Source: Takakia lepidozioides (lineage: Eukaryota > Streptophyta > Takakiopsida > Takakiales > Takakiaceae). Taken from it: 64,000 nucleotides of DNA. Position numbers and translations under genes: made by a program. The stretch covers positions 24,614,001 through 24,678,000 of the forward strand of contig CM060732.1 of assembly GCA_030704615.1 (NCBI GenBank), given 5' to 3'. Below, in pieces: positions 12,700 through 22,631 of this stretch; the stretch's first letter is position 1, and each line of letters starts with the position of its first letter. The notes beneath the pieces were generated by a model. The model did no database searches and was not told the origin of the DNA. It worked only from the letters and a program-made list of their open reading frames with translations.

Positions 12700-13764
12700 T
12701 CAGTGCCCGCAGGAAACATTCTTATAATCATGCAAGAGATGAGCAGCAGGTAGAAACAATACCCCCAAGGTTGCTATCATCACAATGTTGGCAACAATGA
12801 CAAAGGCAACCACACCAAACATCCAGTCGGTGACTCTCGCATGGGGATTCACCTGAATCACCATCGATAAGATTATATACTGAATGTGATTGCTTTCCAA
12901 CTTCACTGGGGACTTAGGGAATGGCCTTGAGGCTCAGCAGCTTTTGAGGTAGGTACCCAAGTGACTCCAGACTCTTAGAAATCCAAACTGTGCCAGCATT
13001 GCAACCAGCCGCGAGGATTAAATGCTTGCCAGAACAGGAAGGATTCCAATCTAAGACATGGGAATCTTGCAGGCTCCAGAGGACAAAGGCTGTCTGCTTG
13101 TTGCTAATCACTTACTGCCGAAGATGGCCTCTGAAGCAATATATAGCACTCCAAGCTGTATTACGAAGACCCCCATGTTCTACAGAAGCTGAAGTGAGAC
13201 TAATTCTGCTACAAATTTCATCTATCCACCTACAAAGATCCCTTCCACATTGCTGAGACTTCTGTGCGGGAAGTGCTCATGGAGCTTTGCTGCACAGTTC
13301 CCATGGCTGCTAGGATTGCATCAAAATTGGAAGGTGATATCAGTTGTACCTTAATCAGCTTCCCTGTGAACCTTAGGTCGCCTGTGGTATGAATCAGCAA
13401 CCAATTAGATGAGCTTGAAATTACCAGTCTGTGCAATCTTAGAGGAGTGCATCAACTACTGGAAAAGGAGACTCACATTATCACGATAAACATTGAATAT
13501 ATAATATGACACGACTGGAAACGCCAGGACCGATGGTGCTAGCCATCCCGGTGCTCTAGTTGCTGCTTCAACTGACTCTGGCATTATGTTTAAACTGATG
13601 GGGCCACTGGAGTCTGCGGCCAGGGCATCCATGGCCCCACCTCCCACCAGGCCTCCAACCGCCGCTCCTACTGTCCACCAGTCACTAGGCTTCTCAGAAC
13701 TAGAGTTTGATCTCACACCACTTTGTTGCACATGCTCTTCTTGTTTCCCAATGGAGGACTCCAT
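12700..13764 (-). CDS. Small two-transmembrane-helix protein, two exons
   Basis: Exon 1 is 13,477-13,764 (ATG 13,762-13,764, 96 codons) ending at a GTGAGT donor; exon 2 is 12,700-12,852 after a TTCAG acceptor, 50 codons plus TGA. Both junctions are phase 0 and the intron is 624 bp. The predicted 146-residue protein has a Ser/Gln-rich start, a Gly/Ala-rich stretch ending AMDALA|ADSSG (about residues 34-52) that resembles a thylakoid or signal cleavage region, then helix 1 (WLAPSVLAFPVVSYYIF), a polar turn YRDN-VNPHARVTDW across the splice junction, and helix 2 (MFGVVAFVIVANIVMIATLG). A plastid membrane location is an inference from that layout. I do not recognise the family. Exon 1 could extend upstream through the acceptor-like site near 13,786. 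Confidence 0.45.
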
Positions 13765-13970
13765 TCCATAGCACAACCTGTCCTGCACAGTGCCACAACG
13801 TCCCGATCACCGACCCAGCTAGAGACAACTGTCCACCCAAAATCAGGCAATGTGACGCTCCTTAAATGGCTATATATGGCTCAGTGCTTCAAGCCATCAT
13901 GACCAGTCAACTCACTATTAATAAGTGGACCCAACCTGCTGACTGCCCCCACACAGCACAAAGGCACCTG

Positions 13971-15248
13971 TCACAAAGCAGAGACTTTCCAGACTTCAAA
14001 CTCCAAGAGTTCCAAGTGACTACAAGCTCCCAACATGTAAACCCCAGGTTTCTCTCCGGCACTAACAAGGTGAACATCAATGGCCTGCTCATCGACTGTT
14101 TCCATCAGATTGTCAGCTGCCTCTTCCATTTCCTCGCGAGCAGGGACCCAGGTCTGCCACAGCTTATCCTTGGAGTCCAGGTCTTCTGCATTGCGGACAT
14201 GTGGATGTAGCTCAGCAGCTGCTGTTTCCCAATTAAAGCTGGTATCCACATCTTTGACAAGCTCCTCTGCTGCCTGCAACCAATTGCTGTTAGGACGCGC
14301 AGACTCAGCAAATGCATACCGAAACATATTATTACCTTCCTCTGAATATGCACGTCCCAGATTCACTCAGATTCACTATGAAGATAACTCAAAGACCTAT
14401 GCTCCACTTTAATTCAGAAGGGACCCGTGTAAGAATGGCTAACTGTCTATCTCCTCCAGCCAGATGTTCTATAAGCTGTCAGCCAACTACACAAGCAGCT
14501 GGCCCAGCACTTCTACTAAAATTGATCCAATGAACAGTGGTGAAACTTTACAGCTACAAATCATACCTTCTAGATTTCCATCTACCAGACAAAGCTCGTA
14601 GTACCTAAGTTTTGACTTGACAGCAGGACATGTCCCATAGATTGATTGTAGCTACTGTCAAATCGATATCTAAAATGTTGTGGGTACCATACATACCTGG
14701 AGGCGGGCTTGTATGCGTAGCTCTTGCAGCAGCCCAAGCTCATCCTGAGTGGTTTGCACGGCCGCTAGACCGGATGGCTGCAGGAGCATGTCCACCATCC
14801 CATCATGCAACCACTCGTCCATGACAGTCTCCAGGAAAACTAATCTCAAGTCCTCTCCACACTCTGATTTCAAAGAACCCAGGGCCTCATCACGCAAAGC
14901 GTTTGCTGACTTCTGCCAGTCCAGATCCACGCAAAGAGCCAATAACGCAGGCACCTCGGCTTCCAACTTTTCTATCTCGATGTCTGTTGTGGTGTCCAAC
15001 AACGTGTCGCATGCTATGGTCGACCGAAATTGAAATGGTGGGCGACAGGGGAGGGAGGGAGAGAGGCCAGAGCTGCTGGAGAGAAAGGGAGGTAAGTGAT
15101 TCAGAAGCCCTTTGTCCCTTCTCAATGGAATCCAACACAACTTCTTTATTTGTGACATAGAATTCGAACTTCTTGCTGTACAGCAGCAGTCAAAGTCACT
15201 TCCACGAAGAGATGACACCGTCCGAGATGTAATCGTAGCAGTGCCCAT
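13971..15248 (-). CDS. Hypothetical acidic protein, two exons
   Basis: Exon 1 ends at 14,697 with a GTATGT donor; exon 2 is 13,971-14,273 after a TTGCAG acceptor, giving 100 codons and a TGA. The junction is phase 0 and the intron 423 bp. The start is uncertain: ATG at 15,246-15,248 or 15,156-15,158 is in frame, and a Ser/Pro-rich stretch after the second could be a transit peptide. The downstream part is acidic and Leu/Glu-rich (for example DIEIEKLEAEVPALLALCVD and EEMEEAADNLMETVDEQ), looking largely helical. No known domain is apparent. It lies about 200 bp upstream of the two-helix membrane protein on the same strand. Confidence 0.45.
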
Positions 15249-15272
15249 CCTTTCTGGCTCTCTCTCACACAC

Positions 15273-15750
15273 AAAAACACCAACCTACCCGACAGAGTCC
15301 TTTCAACCTTCTCTTCAAAATCAGTGCACAATAAAGTGAAGGGGACGCGGATTGCAGTGCAGTAACGGACAGGCAGTGCGTTGCAAGGCCAAGTGTTGCA
15401 CTAGTTATCCAATTCCGCCATCACTGCAAACTCCCTCTTCTCAGTTTGTAGTGCTTTGCTGTGGCCGCCTCGCCCGTTCTTTCAAAGGGTCACCCATCTC
15501 GCTTTGGATAAGCCTGCGCTGTCAAGCTTGCGACGGATGAGAAACAAACTATTACTTATATCCTCGGTTCACGGGGATGAAACCAGTGTTGGGCGGGTTT
15601 CAATATACCGGGCTCATCTTGTTTTAGACTTTTGAGAATTAGATTGTTATGTAGTATGCCGGAGCTCCGCGTTTTGCAGTGTGACAGTGCGAGACTTAGC
15701 CGCGCTGAGCTATTTCAACTCACTCGCATGCAAAGTACCATGGATGCTTA
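15273..15750. other. Intergenic stretch ending in a possible copia gag fragment
   Basis: No gene is recognised from 15,273 to about 15,650. The last ~60 bp before 15,749 can be read on the plus strand in the frame that resumes as copia gag at 17,002, with a TAG at the junction, suggesting that the foldback element at 15,751-16,998 landed in an already decayed gag. This is tentative. Confidence 0.3.
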
Positions 15751-16998
15751 GGGAATTCCAAAAAGGCCTTGATGTGAAATGCATCGCAATTCACTTGATC
15801 ACCCCCCTAAAAGTGCGCAATTCAATTGAATTGCAAGGGCAATTCAATTGAACTAACCCTAATTTGCAATTCAATTGAATTGTCGGCACACGATTCAATT
15901 GAATCTTCAACTCGCAATTCAATTGAATCGCTAGTTGGCAATTCAATTGAATTGCTGACTACAATTCAATTGAATTGTAATCTATAATTTTTTAACTTAT
16001 TTTTTATATATAATATAATATATATGTACATGTATATATTCAAATTATATTTATACACATATAAGAGTATAAGCTAAAAATACATGTTGCCCGTCTATTC
16101 TTGTTGGCCCTCTTTCTTGTGCCCTTGAGGAAATTGTGGAGTTGTGAAGCCACTCTCAGCCTCAGCGAGAAAGGGAGAGCCAGAGACGGAGACAGATCGG
16201 CAGCTTCCTGTGATTCACTGGCAAAAGAAACATGGCTGGCTCCGAAAAAAACAGACAAAATCAAACCTGACAATTGATGAAAGGCTTCCCCTGCATCACC
16301 ATGTAGTCCCCTAACACTAGTATCTGGCCCAGGACAAAGAAAACAAAAAATATGTTCATCTTGAGAATTATCAAAAATTTCAATACCCTTACAAAGGTAT
16401 CATGTTGAAGTTGGGATGTGTGTTCTATATAAGTTTAATATATCAAACTCTTACACGTTGATACTCTTACATTGGTATCATGTTTGGTATATGTACATAG
16501 CCATATATTGGCACCAACATCCACAAAAAGAGACAATCCCGCTTTTACAAGCGCTTCGTGACTTCCCCTCTCTCTCTCTCCCTCTTTCGCTCTCCCTTAG
16601 GCTTATCTTGGGCTCAAGCCTTACCACGGGCAAAGGATTGACACACAAACAGCAAGAATAGACGGGCAACATGTATTTTTAGCTTATATTTGTGTATGTA
16701 TATATGTATAATTTAAATATATACTTATATATATTATATACAGAAATAAGTTAAAAATTATAGATTACAATTCAATTGAATTGTTGACTGCAATTCAATT
16801 GAATTGCGAGTTGACAATTCAATTCAATTGAACTGCCAATTCCCAATTCAATTGAATCGTGTGCCGACAATTCAATTGAATTGCAAATTAGGGTTAGTTC
16901 AATTGAATTGCCCTTGCAATTCAATTCAATTGCGCACTTTTAGGGGGTGATCAAGTGAATTGCGATGCATTTCACATCAAGGCCTTTTTGGAATTCCC
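15751..16998. mobile_element. Foldback MITE with TA target duplication and CAATTG-palindrome arms
   Basis: Ends are GGGAATTCC...GGAATTCCC, flanked on both sides by TA (15,749-15,750 and 16,999-17,000), the signature of Tc1/mariner-type insertion. The arms (about 350 bp each, weaker similarity further in) contain a run of near-identical short palindromes CAATTCAATTGAATTG spaced 25-40 bp apart, then a TA-rich tract and a shared block at 16,068-16,105 and 16,651-16,686. The centre of about 545 bp has CT-rich sequence and no gene. It is non-autonomous. Confidence 0.75.
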
Positions 16999-17013
16999 TA
17001 GTCGTCTGCAGAA

Positions 17014-18261
17014 ATGTGGAGCACATTAATGGTTGTGCATGAGCAAAGTGCATGTGAAAACATACACATACTGACTCAAAGATTCTTTGAGTACAAGATG
17101 CAAGAGGATGATGACATATCAGGGTTTGTAGGCACAATTGAGTCAATGGCGAATCAATTCAATGATCTGGGAGAGAAGATGATAATGATGAAGATCATTT
17201 GTAGCTTACCGCCAAGTTTCAGGCACCTGATGTCTGCATGGGATAGTGTTCCTATCCAAGATCAGAATAAGAGAACCTTGATTACCAGGTTGTTGAAGGA
17301 AGAAACCTTGAACAAGGTGAGAGGAGGCTTGGATCATGCTGGAGATAAGGCATTTTTCACTAGCAGAAGAGGAGGATATGGAGTCAATGGGAACTTCCCC
17401 AGCAGAGGAGGAGGAGGAGGATCTGGAGCGAGTGGAAGCAGGTTCACGAGGCTCACAGATGAGCAAAAGAAATTGCGGTATGAACGGATCATTGAACTCA
17501 AGAAATGGACGAACTGCAACAATTGTGGAGAGCCGGGACATTGGGAAAGAGAATGTCCGGTCAAGAAGAAAGAAGACTTAGAGAGTTATGCACATCAAGC
17601 TAGAGATCAACGCCACGACAAGATTCATTTGAACTATGCTGTCAGTTATGTTTCCAAGTTCTCGAAGAACCCGAAAAGAATACACTGCACTGCAGTCCGC
17701 AGGATCATGAAGTACCTTAAAGGCAATGCTAAGGACTTCTCTCTTTGCTACAGTGGAAACGGTGATGGTCAAAAACTCACTACGTACTGTGACTCTGACT
17801 TTGATGGTGACTTAGACGATAGGAAATCATGTAGTGGTTGTGTGCTTTTCTTGAATAATGGCCCTATTATGTGGAGCAGCAGGAAACAGCAATATACCGC
17901 AGGGTCCACAACTGAAGCCGAGTATGTAGCAACCTGTCACGCAACAAAAGAAACTATGTGGGCTCGAAGGCTTTTAACCAGCATTGATTATCCGCATGAA
18001 GTAGCAACGTACCTATACAGTGATAACCAGGGATGCATTCGCCTTGTGCATAATCCGGAATACCACAAGCGCACAAAACACATAGATATCCAATATCATA
18101 TTATCCGTGAGCATCACCAAAATGGGGAGATTGATATTCGTTACATCGGCACAAATAATCAATTGGTTGACATTTTTACAAAAGCTTTGGCTCCTGACAA
18201 GTTCATGAAGCTCGCTCTTTGCTTGGACTGGGTGCACATACAGATTAACGTAGTGTCCTGA
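17014..18261 (+). pseudogene. Ty1/copia remnant: gag fused in frame to RNase H
   Basis: One 415-codon open frame joins two distant parts of a copia polyprotein. Residues 1 to about 190 are gag, with the LxxRFFEYKM and SLPPSF features of the UBN2 gag domain and a CCHC zinc knuckle CNNCGEPGHWEREC. After about residue 205 the frame jumps to the end of reverse transcriptase (YAVSYVSKFSKNP) and runs through RNase H, with YCDSDF, AGSTTEAEYVA, SDNQGC and the C-terminal HIDIQYHIIRE and VDIFTKAL motifs. Protease, integrase and almost all of RT are missing, so it cannot move alone. The gag start is also missing because the foldback element lies immediately upstream. The fusion remains open, which implies a recent deletion or selection; the former is simpler. 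Confidence 0.85.
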
Positions 18262-18320
18262 GTGGGAGTACTGAGAGGCAGATAGTGCACTAGTTAACAA
18301 AGTATACTGAGTGGGAGTAT

Positions 18321-18649
18321 TGGAATTATTTCTGAAAGACAATTTATTTGTTAACTAGTTACTTTGTACTCATGCTAGTTACTGTGATATAGATTAGTAA
18401 CTTAGATTACACGTATTGACAACTGGCTGATTTTGAATTGGCTTATGCGTGGCAATTTTGCCTAAGGACTGGGTCATGCTGTTGTGAGTGTGCGTCACTT
18501 TACTTTTATCACGTAGTTGCAGCTCTCTGATCAAGTTGTAGTACTATGAGTCACACAAGCTTATTTGATCTCATTAACGAGTCTTCCTTTTGCTGAGTAT
18601 AGCCATACAATTCTACTTTTGTCTTGTTCTACGTTGTATTAGTTATTGG
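18321..18649 (+). mobile_element. Possible 3' LTR of the copia remnant
   Basis: Just after the copia stop codon two purine-rich GAGTGGGAGTA tracts appear (18,264 and 18,310), like a polypurine tract. The second is followed by TTGGAATTATT, a typical copia LTR start. The end cannot be placed because the SINE interrupts the region and no 5' LTR is present for comparison. Confidence 0.3.
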
Positions 18650-18662
18650 TAGTTTTCACTAC

Positions 18663-18841
18663 GATAACCAGCATGTAGCCCAGTGGTAATGGGCACATAC
18701 CACGTTGGATGTGGTTGTGGGTTCAAACCACCGTCTGGTGTGTCATAAAGGTGTCCACCTTCCTCCTGGAAGGCAGTAGCCCTTCGGGGTCAAGTGACAC
18801 CATAAGTTACGCTCCCTTCGGGAGGCGTCATACTTTTTTTT
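18663..18841 (+). mobile_element. tRNA-derived SINE with 13-bp target duplication
   Basis: The body is 179 bp, flanked by identical TAGTTTTCACTAC (18,650-18,662 and 18,842-18,854). It contains a pol III A box TAGCCCAGTGG (18,676-18,686) and a B box GGTTCAAACC (18,720-18,729), spaced as in tRNA genes. The 3' half has a hairpin around CGCTCCCTTCGGGAGGCG (18,811-18,828) and the element ends in a T run (18,834-18,842), as in some plant SINEs that end in T rather than A. The tRNA-like part lacks a tRNA acceptor fold, so it is not a working tRNA gene. Confidence 0.75.
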
Positions 18842-18854
18842 TAGTTTTCACTAC

Positions 18855-19519
18855 TGAGAACTTGTATTTCAATAGTAACCATATTGGATATATTAATGTC
18901 TTTGATCTAGTAGCCGAGAGCATTTTGTGTGTCGATATTGCATCCCTCCAATTTGACTACAGTAGAGACAGTGGAGTGCCTAAAATTGTTGTGTCGATGC
19001 CCAAGACTACTATCATCGGTGCTTCTATTGCCGACCCTGGACAACTCCTACATCGTAGTTGCTATGAAGGATGAAGTTCCCTCTATATGCTACTCATGCA
19101 ACGGGGAAGGGCACGTAAAGGCAGCCTATCCCTTGCTACAACGGAAACAGTTTGGCCCAGTTGAAGATGGCTCCGACTCCTCCAAGCCTCATGAGTATAT
19201 TCAAAGCCGAGCAGTACCCTCAGCTCCAACACTCGCCTTGGTGGCAGCAGTCATCGATTCCTCCCTCCCAGAACAAAATCTTCAACCCTTAGATCCCTTT
19301 ACATCTGACGATTATAACAACTTGCCAACGAACAAGAGACTAAACCCTAATGTCTATGAGGAGCTAAAATACATTAAAATATTCCACGTCATGAGCCATG
19401 TAGACACCCCAATTAAAAAATATAAAACTGAATTTATTAGGAATACGGATTTTGGTTTTCGAGTCATTTCTCCAGTGCTTAAAACCACTTGTAGTTGCCG
19501 CTTTTTAAGTTTTATCTAA
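18855..19519 (+). pseudogene. Retroelement ORF1/gag-like remnant with decayed CCHC knuckle
   Basis: Two overlapping plus-strand frames (to 19,074, and from about 18,929 on) give a stretch typical of plant LINE ORF1: a segment with IGYINVFD...DIASLQFD, then an EVPSICYSCNGEGHVKAAY knuckle in which the last Cys is Tyr. One frameshift lies near 19,030. The later part (to 19,519) is Ser/Pro-rich. The LINE assignment is inferred from order and motif only. Confidence 0.4.
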
Positions 19520-20248
19520 TTATGTAATTGAATTAAATAGCCGTGATTATTGCTATGACTCCGGAGTCATTGACCCCAACTTGGAGGTTAGATAGCGCGT
19601 GAGCATGCTCACGTGAGCACAATGGCATATTCCCCGAATTTCCACGAAATTTCCACAGCGAAATGAAATTGGTGAAACTAACACATAAAGAACAAGTAAC
19701 CCCTATACCTGATGAACATGTTACCCTATAAGCGTGGTTTTTTCTCACGTTGTGCTCATACAATACCATGCCCTTTTCATAACAGGCACGAGAGTGGGCG
19801 GTGAGGCCTAACCTTAAATTTAAGATCATCACCCATGGATAATTTCAAATGGCGAAACTCTCTACCAACCAGCCTGCCTGAAAAGAAATAACACTGTAGC
19901 TGAAATGATGAATATGTCACTTTTAAATGCCCTACCCATGTATATTTTTGTAGAGCGGAACTCTCTCCCCTAACAACTAGTACAATTACATATTGAGATA
20001 TGCATTTGCAGTGCAAAACTCTAATCCCTGAAGAGAGGTTGGGCAGCGTGCAGTTAGGATGCTCACAAACATTAAAAAAAAATATATGAAAAATATTCAA
20101 TAGGGCCCACCCCTGAAAAGGGGGCAGTAGCCACAAGACGAAATAGTCTTAATTACGCCGGCTTTGGCCGGAGTCTTCTTCCTCTGAAAAACATTCTTGA
20201 GATGCCTAGAGAAAATCGCACATGGTTTTGAACAAATACACTTTCAGA
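19520..20248. other. No gene recognised; contains one Mutator-like end
   Basis: Apart from the terminal motif at 19,586-19,620 I see nothing supported. The minus-strand open frame at 19,777-20,136 has no recognisable motif and irregular composition. Confidence 0.35.
19586..19620 (+). mobile_element. Unpaired Mutator-like element end
   Basis: This reads GGTTAGATAGCGCGTGAGC then ATGCTCACGTGAGCAC. It shares the GTGAGC-N-GCTCACGTGAGC core with the end of the complete element at 21,116. No matching opposite end was found, so the element is truncated or its partner has diverged. Confidence 0.4.
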
Positions 20249-20635
20249 CAAGAGTTTCAAGTTGAAAAACTCTTTTGTTATGACGAAGCAATTCAAATCC
20301 CTCAGTTGATATCTCTCAATATTTGTTCAGCAACATGCAAATTTTTCAAACACGAGTTTCTTCTTGAGAAACTCTTTTGTTACATAAAATCAATTCAATT
20401 CCCTTGATTCATATTCCTCCATACTGTCTCAAAAGCATGTTGGTTTTTGAACAAATACACTGTCAGACAAGAGTTTCGTGTTGAAATACTCTTTTGTTAC
20501 GGCCAAACAGTTCAAATCCCTCAGTTCATATCTCTCCAAAAACACTTTCCGACAAGAGTTTTGTGTTGAGAAAATGATACACATTTTTTAACGAAACCCC
20601 TGTCACACAAGAGTTTCGTATTGAGAAACTCTTGT
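20249..20635. repeat. Array of about five short hairpin repeats
   Basis: Inverted repeats of the form CAAGAGTTTC - 7-nt loop - GAAACTCTTG recur at 20,249-20,278, 20,351-20,378, 20,467-20,496, 20,552-20,572 (right arm lost) and 20,608-20,635, in units of about 60-115 bp that also share flanking text (TTCAAATCCCTCAGTT, GAACAAATACACT). They may be part of a larger decayed element. Confidence 0.5.
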
Positions 20636-20923
20636 GGTACGACAAATGAATTCAAATCTGCTTAACATCAGGCAGGACAGGCCTATGATTAAATGCCCAG
20701 TATGGGGTTGCCTAAGACCTCATACCCTGTGGGCAATCTGGTGATGTTTGTTTGGATCTTCCAAGGGGAAAACCCAAGTCTCAGATCTATGATGTTTAAT
20801 ATTTATGTAGATCTAACGACAGAGGGGAGAAAAGCTTGGATCTCTTTGTGTGCGCCCTTCCCCGAGCTTCAAGTAGGTATAGGCTGCAGCTTCTCCAGAG
20901 GTTTGATGTCACCTAAGGCAAAA

Positions 20924-21082
20924 ATGGCATCATCGGCACCCGCATTTCCGACTCTTCAGTACAGTGGAAAGACTCCTTCCCCCGCTCAATGGAAATCCCC
21001 GACTGAAGGGGAGGAGGTCGACTTTAATTGGCGCCACAAGCGTGTTAGGGACTCCAAGTTTAAGGCTCAGCTTAAATTTTAG
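20924..21082 (+). pseudogene. Possible N-terminus of a retroelement ORF, interrupted
   Basis: The frame from ATG 20,924 reads MASSAPAFPTLQYSGKTPS... and stops at 21,082; an overlapping frame continues to the Mutator-like element at 21,116. Beyond the element (22,174-22,330) another open stretch continues. The style resembles LINE ORF1 N-termini, but I cannot confirm it. Confidence 0.25.
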
Positions 21083-21115
21083 GGCTCTAGCATCTTGTAG
21101 ATTGCCATTGCTGGA

Positions 21116-22162
21116 GGGTAGCTACCGTGTGAGCAGCTCACGTGAGCACGCTCACGCTTTGCACACTAATCGTGAGCAGAATCCTTAAGCGTGAGCAGAA
21201 TCCCTTAAACGTGAGCAGAACCTTAAGCGTGAGCAGATTTTAAGCGTGAGCAGATTAGGGAAGCAGAGCCTACAGCCGAGGTAATACAGGGCTTATTGCT
21301 ATGGACGCAAACTGTTCTGAATGCAAATTCATGTAGGCGGCCATGGACCATTCCATGTCATGCTCCATGCATGCAATGTGGGATGAATATGTCATAAAAA
21401 ATGGACGGATGAAAGAGGCATGGATGAATGAAAGAAGGTGATGGATGGATGATGAATGAATGATGGATGAATGAGGGATGAACGTAAGTCCTGAAGAGTG
21501 GAGGATTCTGCATGGACTGAAATAAAATTTATTGTATGGCAAACACGGCATTGACGCCAAATTCTATACCCGGGGAAACACGGGGAAACCGTAACTACAA
21601 ACACTGATCCCGCAACCCAAATTTCAAACCCCCATGGAAAACCATAAACCGAAAACCCATGCCCACAATGATAAACCCCAAGCCCCAAACCTCAAACCCC
21701 AAAGCAGACATCTCCCCCTCCTGTGGTCTGCGACAGAGGTGGTTTTGTGCAGAGCAGGCTAGTATCTTTATAGACAGTTCTGCATCACTTTTGGGCTCAA
21801 AATCAGATAATGTTTGAAGATGTGTTTTCAGGCTTCCTTTATCTGTCCCCAGTCTGAAGTCGTTGTTTTCATTTATCCACTCTCTTTCTCATCCATCTTT
21901 TCTCATCGCATATTCATCCATCGTTCCTCTACTCCTTTCATCCAACTCTTTTTCAAAACACACTCGAACATCAATCAACCACTCCACAATGTTGCTGCTA
22001 ACCCGCAGGCTCATTTTTTTTTTTTAAATGCTCCCTTTTCGACGCTTGACGCCCACGGTAATAGGGCTTTTAGAGGTCCGTGGCAATAGGGCGAAACTGT
22101 GAGCATAATCCTGCTCACAGTTTTTTCTGCTCACGTGAGCTGCTCACAATCTAGCATGCCCC
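21116..22162. mobile_element. Non-autonomous Mutator-like element with 11-bp target duplication
   Basis: It is flanked by identical CCATTGCTGGA (21,105-21,115 and 22,163-22,173), in the 9-11 bp range of Mutator elements. The terminal inverted repeats start GGG/CCC and share the core GTGAGCAGCTCACGTGAGCA. Inside the left end are about five tandem TTAAGCGTGAGCAGA repeats (21,160-21,256). Further in are GGATGAAT-type repeats on the left and their complement CATCCAT on the right. No transposase is encoded. Related ends occur at 19,586, 25,189 and about 29,530. Confidence 0.75.
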
Positions 22163-22173
22163 CCATTGCTGGA

Positions 22174-22631
22174 CTCAGATTGCTTTGGAACACTTCTCCT
22201 CAAGATTGTGCCTCTCACAGATTTCTCATAGCTACTTCTCTCCTTCATAGACACCATCTCTCTCAACTTGGCACTAATATGACATTTCACGACATAACAT
22301 TGAGTGTTGTCTTGGTAAACATTTGCTAAAAGTTCTTTCTTTCAACTCCTGGTTTTTTTGGGTCACGAGGTGGTATCCCTTCACGGTCCCAGGGTGGTTA
22401 TTTTTCCCATTTCTTTTAATATATTTCCACGCCCTCTGTCCCCTGTTCATTTTTTATTTTTTATTTTTAAAAAAAACTATACCATTAGGGTGTAGGTAAA
22501 TTTATTTTGTCAAATCATTTACCCTCCAGGTATGGATAAATTGAAGTCTGATTTTTTTTTTTATCCTCCGGGTATGGATAAATTAACTTTTCAGATGTCC
22601 ATATAACCCCCGGGTAAGGATATACTAGGGT
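22174..22631. other. Low-information stretch with GGTATGGATAAATT repeats
   Basis: After the Mutator-like element a plus-strand frame stays open to 22,330. Further right, GGGTATGGATAAATT-type units occur three times (about 22,530, 22,571 and, diverged, 22,612), separated by T-rich tracts. No gene is supported. Confidence 0.35.

Noticed and set aside
12907-13110. Minus-strand frame inside the intron of the two-helix gene (also 13,230-13,436)
   Set aside because: A direct 13,477 to 12,852 splice keeps phase and joins two helices naturally, so these frames look intronic.
17206-17564. Minus-strand Ser/Pro-rich frames opposite the copia gag
   Set aside because: They are antisense shadows of the Gly-rich gag linker.
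18676-18729. tRNA gene
   Set aside because: A and B boxes are present but no acceptor stem or anticodon arm closes; the target duplication and T-tail make it a SINE.
21361-21500. GGATGAAT microsatellite as an independent feature (also 25,370-25,590)
   Set aside because: The repeats are internal to the Mutator-like family and are described there.
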